The translations under genes were made by a program, and so were the position numbers. A stretch of 64,000 nucleotides of DNA from Frigidibacter sp. ROC022. GTDB taxonomy: Bacteria > Pseudomonadota > Alphaproteobacteria > Rhodobacterales > Rhodobacteraceae. Location of the stretch: assembly GCF_024723735.1 (NCBI RefSeq), contig NZ_JANQDU010000003.1, positions 682,001 to 746,000 of the forward strand, in the 5' to 3' direction. The notes below the pieces were generated by a model. That model did not search any database. It was not told the DNA's origin and saw nothing but the letters and a program-made list of their open reading frames with translations. Of this stretch, positions 54,039 to 64,000 are shown in pieces (the first letter of the stretch is position 1; each line of letters begins with the position of its first letter).

Positions 54039-54054
54039 TCCCGGAGAGGACAAG

Positions 54055-55326
54055 ATGAAAGCCAGACCGAATACCAGACTGTCGACCCGGGCGATGGCCT
54101 TTGTGCTGGCCGGCGGACGCGGCAGCCGGCTGAAGGAACTGACCGACCTGCGGGCCAAGCCGGCGGTCTATTTCGGCGGCAAGACGCGGATCATCGACTT
54201 CGCCCTGTCCAACGCGCTGAACTCGGGCATCCGCAAGATGGCGATCGCGACCCAGTACAAGGCGCACAGCCTGATCCGCCACATGCAGCGCGGCTGGGCC
54301 TTCTTCCGGGCCGAGCGCAACGAATATCTCGATATCCTGCCCGCCTCGCAGCGGGTGGCCGAGGACAAGTGGTATCTCGGCACCGCCGATGCCGTGACCC
54401 AGAACATCGACATCGTCGACAGCTACGGCGTCGATTACATCATCGTCCTGGCCGGCGACCATGTCTACAAGATGGATTACGAGGTCATGCTGCGCCAGCA
54501 TGTCGAGACCGGCGCCGACGTGACCATCGGCTGCCTGACCGTGCCGAGGATGGAGGCGGTGGCCTTCGGCGTCATGCATGTCGATGCCACCGGCCGGGTG
54601 ACGGATTTCCTGGAGAAACCGGCCGACCCGCCCGCCATTCCCGGCGACCCGGATCACGCGCTGGCCTCGATGGGGATCTATATCTTCAACTGGGCCTTCC
54701 TGCGCGACCTGCTGATGAAGGACGCCGAGGACAGGAATTCCAGCCATGATTTCGGCCATGACCTGATCCCCGAGATCGTGAGACACGGCAAGGCGATGGC
54801 GCATCGCTTCGAGGAAAGCTGCGTGACCAGCGGGCTGGAGAAGGAGCCCTACTGGCGCGATGTCGGGACGGTCGATGCCTTCTGGCAGGCCAATATCGAC
54901 CTCACCCAGTTCACCCCGCCGCTGGACCTCTATGACACCTCCTGGCCGATCTGGACCTATGCGGAATCGGTGCCTCCGGCGAAATTCGTCCATGATGAGG
55001 ACGGCCGGCGCGGTGCGGCGATCCAGAGCCTGGTCTCGGGCGCCTGCATCGTCTCGGGCAGCGAGGTGCGCAATTCGCTGCTGTTCACCGGGGTCTATGC
55101 GCACAGCTACTCGGCGCTGGACCATGTGGTGGCCTTGCCTTACGCCGATGTCGGCGAACGGGCCGAACTGGCCAATTGCGTGCTGGATCGCGGTGTGCGG
55201 ATTCCGGAAGGGCTGGTGGTCGGGCAGGATCCCGAGGAGGATGCGAAATGGTTTCGGCGCACCGAGAGCGGCATCGTGCTGATCACCCAGGCGATGCTGG
55301 ACGCGCGGGCGGCCCGGTTGCGGTGA
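54055..55326 (+). CDS. glgC: Glucose-1-phosphate adenylyltransferase
   Basis: A 423-aa enzyme making ADP-glucose, the controlled step of glycogen synthesis. Seen: [27 protein letters not shown] (key [20 protein letters not shown]/activator site), [15 protein letters not shown]-like segment ([14 protein letters not shown]), [16 protein letters not shown] and the C-terminal left-handed helix repeats ([18 protein letters not shown], key SEVRNS). In this group fructose-6-phosphate and pyruvate are common activators. Confidence 0.97.
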   Translation: MKARPNTRLSTRAMAFVLAGGRGSRLKELTDLRAKPAVYFGGKTRIIDFALSNALNSGIRKMAIATQYKAHSLIRHMQRGWAFFRAERNEYLDILPASQRVAEDKWYLGTADAVTQNIDIVDSYGVDYIIVLAGDHVYKMDYEVMLRQHVETGADVTIGCLTVPRMEAVAFGVMHVDATGRVTDFLEKPADPPAIPGDPDHALASMGIYIFNWAFLRDLLMKDAEDRNSSHDFGHDLIPEIVRHGKAMAHRFEESCVTSGLEKEPYWRDVGTVDAFWQANIDLTQFTPPLDLYDTSWPIWTYAESVPPAKFVHDEDGRRGAAIQSLVSGACIVSGSEVRNSLLFTGVYAHSYSALDHVVALPYADVGERAELANCVLDRGVRIPEGLVVGQDPEEDAKWFRRTESGIVLITQAMLDARAARLR

Positions 55327-55406
55327 GGCGCGGGATGGCCGGGCGTCGGAGCGGGATGGCGGAGCTTCGGAGGGGGGCTGCCGCCCCCCGCCTGCGGCCC
55401 CCCCGC

Positions 55407-55430
55407 GAGTATTTCGGACCCGAAGATGGG
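55407..55430. repeat. Dispersed intergenic repeat, copy 3, inside the glycogen operon
   Basis: GAGTATTTCGGACCCGAAGA then TGGG, nearly identical to 3511-3534. It is preceded by a G- and C-run palindrome (GGGGGGCTGCCGCCCCCC, around 55372-55389). The element fills most of the 133-bp gap between glgC and glgA, the only large gap in the operon, so it may influence glgA expression through RNA structure. Confidence 0.6.
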
Positions 55431-55459
55431 GTGCCGCGCATCGGGGCGGAGGGCGTCTG

Positions 55460-56895
55460 ATGGGGCGGGTGCTGTCGGTCGCCTCGGAATGCGTGCCGCT
55501 GGTCAAGACCGGCGGCCTGGCCGATGTGGTGGGGGCGCTGCCCGGGGCGCTGGCGCCGCGGGGCTGGGAGATGCGGGTGCTGATCCCGGCCTATCCCGGG
55601 GTGCTGGAGAAACTGGGCAGGGTCTCGAAGCCGCTCTGGCGCGCGGCCGATCTGTTCGGCGGGCCGGCGCGGCTGGTCTCGGGCGAGGCCGGCGGGGTGT
55701 CGGTGCTGGCCCTGCAGGCGCCGCATCTCTTTGACCGGGCAGGCGGCCCCTATGGCGGGCCCGCGGGCGACCATCCCGACAATCCCGAACGTTTCGCGGC
55801 GCTCTGCTGGGTGGCGGCGGAGATCGCCGGGCGGGGGCTGGGCGATGGCTGGCGCCCCGATCTGCTGCATGCGCATGACTGGCAGGGCGGGCTGGCCCCG
55901 GCCTATCTGCGCCAGCAGGGCAGCAGGGTGCCATCGGTCCTCACCATCCACAACATCGCCTTCCAGGGGCTGGCCCCGGCCGACCGGCGTGCGGCGCTGC
56001 GGCTGGAGGCCGGGGGCTATCGTTCGGAGGGTTATGAATACTGGGGGCAGATCTCGACGCTGAAGGCGGGGCTCGTCTGGGCCGATGCGATCACCACCGT
56101 GTCGCCGAGCTATGCCGAAGAGCTGATGCGGCCCGAATTCGGAATGGGTCTGGAAGGGGTGATCCGCAACCGCGCCGCCGATCTGACCGGAATCCTGAAC
56201 GGCACCGATACCGCGGTCTGGGACCCGGGCCGGGCGCCGGTGCCCTATTCGGCAAGGGCGATGAAGGGCAAGGCGGCGAACCGGGCGGCGTTGCTGGCCG
56301 AATGCGGGCTGGGCGCGGTGCCGGGGCCGCTGGCCATCGTGGTCTCGCGGCTGACCGGGCAGAAGGGCATCGACCTGATCGTCGAGGCGGCGCCGGGCTT
56401 TGTCGCGCAGGGCGGCGGGCTGATCGTGCTGGGCAGCGGCGAGCCGGAACTGGAACAGGCGCTGCGCGACCTGGCCGGGTCCCATCCGGAGCGGGTGGCG
56501 GTGCGGATCGGCTATGACGAGGCGCTGTCGCAGCGGATGTTCGCCGGCGGCGACGCGGTGCTGGTGCCGTCGCGCTTCGAGCCCTGCGGGCTGACCCAGA
56601 TGTACGGGCTGCGTTTCGGCACGATTCCGGTGGTGGCGGCGACCGGCGGGCTGGCCGATACGGTCATCACCGCCAATCCGGCGGCCCTGCAGGCCGGTGT
56701 CGCGACCGGGCTGACCTTTCACCCGACCGACGCGCTTGCCCTGGGCCAGAGCCTGCGGCGGCTGGTCGAGCTGCATGCCGCGCCGGCGCTCTGGGCGGCG
56801 CTGCAACGCCGGGCGATGAGGGCCGATGTCTCCTGGGAGGCGTCGTCGCGCGCCTATGCGGCGCTCTACGACCGGCTGACCACACGGCCCGGCAC

Positions 56896-56899
<4 letters not shown>
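55460..56899 (+). CDS. glgA: Glycogen synthase (ADP-glucose type)
   Basis: A 479-aa GT5 enzyme adding glucose from ADP-glucose to the growing chain. Seen: SVASECVPLVKTGGLADVVGALP with the substrate-loop KTGGLAD, LHAHDWQGGLAP, TIHNIAFQG, VSRLTGQKGIDL and VPSRFEPCGLTQMYGLRFGTIPV with the C-terminal Glu. The stop overlaps glgX by 4 bp. Confidence 0.97.
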
Positions 56900-60705
<3,806 letters not shown>

Positions 60706-60720
60706 GCCCCGGCCCGGGCC

Positions 60721-62592
60721 ATGGCGCTGAGCAGGGCCGACCGCGAGATCTTCGAACTGCGGCTGGAGCGGAGCCGCGCCGATCTGTTCGACATGCTGGA
60801 CGAGCTCTATGGGCAGAGATCGGATTATGAAGCTATATCAAAGGCTTTGCTGGCACTCTTGAAGCGATCCTGGGCGGCGCGCCCGGCCGATCTTAAGCGG
60901 CTCGACCTGCAACGCGACCTGGCGCCGGACTGGTTCCAGCGGCCCCGAATGGCGGGCTATGTGTTCTATGTCGATCGCTTCGCCGACACGCTGGCCGGGG
61001 TGCAGGAGCGGCTCGACTGGCTGGACAGCCTGGGCATCACCTATGTGCACCTGATGCCCTGCCTGAAGCCCCGGCCCGGGGATTCGGACGGTGGCTATGC
61101 GGTGATGGACTATGGCGCCATCGACCCGCGGCTGGGCGACATGGCGGATTTCGGGTCGCTGGCGGCGGCGCTCAGGGCGCGCGGCATCAGTCTCTGCATC
61201 GACCTGGTGCTGAACCACACCGCGCAGGAGCACGACTGGGCCCGGCGGGCCGCGGCGGGAGAGGCGAAGTATCGGGACTACTATCTGATCTTCGAGGACG
61301 ACTCGCTGCCGCGTCAATACGAGGAAACCCTGGTCGAGGTCTTTCCCGACACCGCGCCGGGCAATTTCACCCGGCAGGCCGATGGCAGCTGGGTCTGGAC
61401 CACGTTCAACCGTTTCCAATGGGACCTGAACTGGGCCAATCCGCAGGTGTTCCTGGAAATGGCGGGGGTGATGCTCGACCTTGCCAACCGCGGTGTCGAT
61501 GTTCTGCGGCTGGATGCGGTGGCCTTCCTGTGGAAGCGGATGGGCAGCCGCTGCCAGTCGGAACCCGAGGTTCACAAGCTGTTGCAGGCCTTGCGTGCGG
61601 TCAGCCGGATCGCCGCCCCGGCGCTGATCCATCTGGAAGAGGCCATCGTCTCACCGGCCGAGATGCTGAGCTATCTGGGCCGGGGCCGGCACGACGGCAA
61701 GGAAGGCAACCTGGCCTATCACAACAGCCTGATGGTACAGTTCTGGTCGGCGCTGGCGGCGCGGGACTGCCGGCTGATGACCCATGTGCTGCGCAGCCAT
61801 TTCCCGACGACGGTGACCAATGCCACCTATGCGACCTATATCCGCTGCCATGACGACATCGGCTGGGCGGTGACCGACGAGGACGCCGGGGCGGTCGGGC
61901 TGAACGGTCATCTGCACCGGGCCTTCCTGTCCGAGTTCTATACCGGCGAGTTCCCCGGCTCTTTCGCGCGGGGGGCGCTGTTTCAGGAGAACCCGGCGAC
62001 CGGGGACAGGCGGATTTCGGGCTCCTTCGCCTCGCTGGCCGGGCTGGAGCGGGCCGGCGACGATCCGCTGGCGACCGAGATGGCGGTGGCGCGGATATTG
62101 CTGGGCCATGCGCTGATCGCAAGTTACGGCGGCATCCCCTTGATCTACATGGGCGACGAGATCGCCATGCTGAACGATTGGGGCTATCTGGACGATCCCG
62201 AACACGCCCCGGATAGTCGCTGGCTGCACCGGCCCCGGATGGACTGGGAGGCGGCGCAATCGGCGCAGTCGGGCGAGACGGCGGCGGCGCGGGTGCTGAC
62301 GGGAACGCGGAGGATCCTGGCGCGGCGGGCGGCGATCCCGGCCTTTCACGGGGCGGTGCCGGTCGAGATCCTGGCCCCCGGCCCCGAGGCGGTGCTGGCC
62401 TATCGCCGCCGCGCCCCGGTGGACCCGGTCCTGTGCCTGCTGAACTTCTCGGAGCAGCCGCAGCCGGTCTCGGCGGAATGGTGCCGCGGGGAAGGGGTGC
62501 GGCGCTTCGATGACCTGCTGGCCGAGCGCCCGGTCCCGACGGACGACGGCGCGGTGCGGTTGCCGCCCTATGGCGCGCTCTGGCTGGTCTGA
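60721..62592 (+). CDS. Amylosucrase-type GH13 enzyme
   Basis: A 623-aa alpha-amylase-family protein. The helical N-terminal domain (residues about 1-85), the barrel start GYVFYVDRFADTLAGVQERLDWLDSLGITYVHLMPCLKPRPGDSDGGYAV (key YVHLMPCLKPRPGDSDGGYAV in parts: LMPCLKPRPGDSDGG), LVLNHTAQEHDWA, the nucleophile in VLRLDAVAFLWKR, acid/base in IHLEEAIVSP and the CHDDIGWAV loop match amylosucrases, which polymerise glucose from sucrose. Sucrose hydrolase or trehalose synthase activity cannot be excluded. Last gene of the operon, 15 bp after pgm. Confidence 0.88.
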   Translation: MALSRADREIFELRLERSRADLFDMLDELYGQRSDYEAISKALLALLKRSWAARPADLKRLDLQRDLAPDWFQRPRMAGYVFYVDRFADTLAGVQERLDWLDSLGITYVHLMPCLKPRPGDSDGGYAVMDYGAIDPRLGDMADFGSLAAALRARGISLCIDLVLNHTAQEHDWARRAAAGEAKYRDYYLIFEDDSLPRQYEETLVEVFPDTAPGNFTRQADGSWVWTTFNRFQWDLNWANPQVFLEMAGVMLDLANRGVDVLRLDAVAFLWKRMGSRCQSEPEVHKLLQALRAVSRIAAPALIHLEEAIVSPAEMLSYLGRGRHDGKEGNLAYHNSLMVQFWSALAARDCRLMTHVLRSHFPTTVTNATYATYIRCHDDIGWAVTDEDAGAVGLNGHLHRAFLSEFYTGEFPGSFARGALFQENPATGDRRISGSFASLAGLERAGDDPLATEMAVARILLGHALIASYGGIPLIYMGDEIAMLNDWGYLDDPEHAPDSRWLHRPRMDWEAAQSAQSGETAAARVLTGTRRILARRAAIPAFHGAVPVEILAPGPEAVLAYRRRAPVDPVLCLLNFSEQPQPVSAEWCRGEGVRRFDDLLAERPVPTDDGAVRLPPYGALWLV

Positions 62593-62598
62593 GCGTGC

Positions 62599-63675
62599 TC
62601 AGGCAAAGGGCAGCAGCGTGCCGAGGCCGCCATAGGTGCTCAACGCCATGCCGATCCCGGTCAGCGCCATCATCCGGGCCGTGGCGGTCAGGTTCTCGCC
62701 CTTCATGACATTGTAGGTCAGCATTCCCATCCCGACCGGGAAGGCCATGACAAGGATCGAGCCGTTCAGCGCATAGACCGCCAGACGGCCCGGCAGGGTG
62801 GCGTCCTTGGCCGTGCAGAGGGCATTGTCGCGCGGCAGCTGGATCGCGCCGAAGACGGCCTTCAGCCGGGTCTGCACGTCATGCCCGGGGCGCGGCAGGT
62901 CGGGCAGGTCGTTGGCGACTTGGGGCGTCGGTTCGGCCGGTGTGCGGGCAAGGGGCGCCGGCTGCGGCTGGGGCCCTGGTCCGGACCCGTCATTCGCAGG
63001 TTCCGGGTGCCGCGGCAGGACCTTGTCGAGCTGGCTGAACACCTCGGTCAGGGCCGGGGATTCCTGCCCGATATCCAGCATCTTCGGGCGCTGGCGGCGC
63101 GAGTCACGGTGCGGCAGTTCGCAGCGCCGTGGCCGGGTCGGAACGATCCGCTCGCGCCGTTCCAGGGCGTTGAATTCCGAAATCGTGTAGACCGTGCGCG
63201 AGGGCTCCCAGATCACCAGATCGGCGGGCCAGAGGCCCGAGAGAGAGCGGATCAACCGCTGGATCACCGCCAGCCCCTGATAGTGGCTCAGCGGCGCGGA
63301 ATCGCTGGCCTCCTCGGGGTCGAGCCGGCGCAGGCTGAGCGACAGGACGGCGCGGTGACGTTTCAGCCGGATGCGCGCCAGGGCATCGCGGTCCTCGCCG
63401 CCCTCGGGGCGCGCCGGGTCGGCCAGCTGGTCACGCGGCAACGGCGCGTCGCGGAAGCTCAGCAGCACCTCGGCCCGGCCGGTGATCAGCCGCAGCCTTG
63501 CGGCCCCCGGGGCCTCGACACGCAGCACCGGCATCCGGAATTCCAGCAACAGGTCGGACAGCACCGCTTCCATCCGGCTCAGGTCGATCCTCTGAACGAC
63601 GGAGGACAGCAGCCGGACGCCGATCGGCGCGGCAGAGGTGATCGGTTCGGAACCGGAGAGCAGGGCTTTGGTCAT
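62599..63675 (-). CDS. Uncharacterised protein with C-terminal membrane helices
   Basis: A 358-aa protein. The N-terminal 200 residues (RLLSSVVQRIDLSRMEAVLSDLL, VLRVEAPGAARLRLITGR..., YQGLAVIQRLIRSLSGLWPADLVIWEPSR; key LRLITG, WEPSR) look like a soluble alpha/beta domain; then a Pro-rich linker (about 215-260) and two hydrophobic helices at the end (YALNGSILVMAFPVGMGMLTYNV and MMALTGIGMALSTYGGLGTLLPF). No family recognised. A tail anchor is implied. It converges on the glycogen operon 6 bp from its end. Confidence 0.72.
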   Translation of the reverse strand: MTKALLSGSEPITSAAPIGVRLLSSVVQRIDLSRMEAVLSDLLLEFRMPVLRVEAPGAARLRLITGRAEVLLSFRDAPLPRDQLADPARPEGGEDRDALARIRLKRHRAVLSLSLRRLDPEEASDSAPLSHYQGLAVIQRLIRSLSGLWPADLVIWEPSRTVYTISEFNALERRERIVPTRPRRCELPHRDSRRQRPKMLDIGQESPALTEVFSQLDKVLPRHPEPANDGSGPGPQPQPAPLARTPAEPTPQVANDLPDLPRPGHDVQTRLKAVFGAIQLPRDNALCTAKDATLPGRLAVYALNGSILVMAFPVGMGMLTYNVMKGENLTATARMMALTGIGMALSTYGGLGTLLPFA

Positions 63676-63822
63676 CGGAATGGCCTCGCGGACTTGTTGC
63701 CGTATCGGTATCACTCAGGAAGATGGAAAGATTATGTCCCGTATTGGGAAACAATCGTGGCGGCCCGCCACATTGGCGCGGTAATCGGCACTGCCGGGGC
63801 CCGGGCCGGCCCCGAAACGCGA

Positions 63823-63844
63823 ACGGGCGCCCGAAGGCGCCCGT
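63823..63844 (-). terminator. Rho-independent terminator of glnA
   Basis: ACGGGCGCC (63823-63831) pairs with GGCGCCCGT (63836-63844) around CGAA (TTCG tetraloop on the coding strand), 28 bp after the glnA stop. No other gene lies in 63676-63871. Confidence 0.8.
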
Positions 63845-63871
63845 CTTGTGCGTGCCGGCAGGGGCCGGAAC

Positions 63872-64000
63872 TCAGCAGGAGTAGTAGAGCTTGTATTCCA
63901 CCGGGTGCGGCGTGTGCTCGTATTCGTAGACCTCTTCCCACTTGAGCCCGATGTAGCCTTCCAGCTGGCCCTTGGTGAAGACGTCGCCGGCCAGCAGGAA
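63872..64000 (-). CDS. glnA: Glutamine synthetase type I, C-terminal end
   Basis: The last 42 codons read FLLAGDVFTKGQLEGYIGLK then WEEVYEYEHTPHPVEYKLYYSC and stop, the characteristic end of class I GlnA with the C-terminal helical thong. The enzyme makes glutamine from glutamate and ammonia. The rest of the gene lies beyond the right edge. Confidence 0.95.
   Translation of the reverse strand, partial: FLLAGDVFTKGQLEGYIGLKWEEVYEYEHTPHPVEYKLYYSC

Overview
The window is GC-rich (roughly two thirds G+C) chromosomal DNA of an alphaproteobacterium, most likely a member of the Rhodobacteraceae. Supporting this are a four-subunit sarcosine oxidase operon (soxB, soxD, soxA, soxG), the ccmI-ruvX-DUF1289 order, an NDUFS4-type protein, sigma-32-like promoters, a ROSE-type RNA thermometer, and several copies of a GAGTATTT...GAAGATG intergenic repeat that I recall as common in this family. 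No rRNA, tRNA or CRISPR array was seen.

Layout. 0-2.1 kb: end of a peptide-type ABC transporter operon (minus strand). 2.5-9 kb: mostly housekeeping or single genes (2-hydroxyacid dehydrogenase, retropepsin-like protease, MarC, ABC-F ATPase, GNAT-like protein, ndk, TfoX C-terminal protein). 9.2-17.4 kb: a catabolic cluster with LysR and FadR-type regulators, a DUF1537 four-carbon acid sugar kinase, a minus-strand operon with overlapping start and stop codons (sialidase-fold protein, PdxA-like dehydrogenase, DapA-family lyase, iron alcohol dehydrogenase) and an EamA exporter. 17.5-30.8 kb: a second sugar-acid cluster with a peptide-type ABC transporter (fused DppDF ATPase), an unknown polytopic membrane protein, a GntR/FCD regulator and an operon of IlvD/Edd dehydratase, enolase-superfamily sugar-acid dehydratase, RraA-like protein, 5-dehydro-4-deoxyglucarate dehydratase and 2-hydroxyacid dehydrogenase. 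The operon order suggests hexarate-type acids being dehydrated to 5-keto-4-deoxyglucarate and then to alpha-ketoglutarate semialdehyde.

31.2-36.7 kb is a stress-flavoured block: GT4 glycosyltransferase, glycogen-debranching-type glucosidase, a small acidic protein, Hsp20, an orphan NDUFS4-like protein and an SPW-repeat membrane protein. Hsp20 has a sigma-32-like promoter and a leader that folds as a ROSE thermometer; the glycosyltransferase leader can pair its ribosome-binding site into an 11-bp stem. The block ends at decayed integrase and IS5 fragments abutting dusA, a known integration target, so it may be an old dusA-linked island.

37-49 kb: dusA, Bcr/CflA efflux, TauE/SafE permease, DUF1289-ruvX-ccmI, then the sox operon carrying two extra small genes between soxB and soxD (one with a twin-arginine-like signal, one a 49-aa membrane peptide behind its own sigma-32-like promoter), then an IscU-like scaffold and hisI. 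49.4-62.6 kb: a complete glycogen operon glgP-glgB-glgC-glgA-glgX-pgm ending in an amylosucrase-type GH13 enzyme. The right edge has an unknown membrane-anchored protein and the 3' end of glnA with its terminator.
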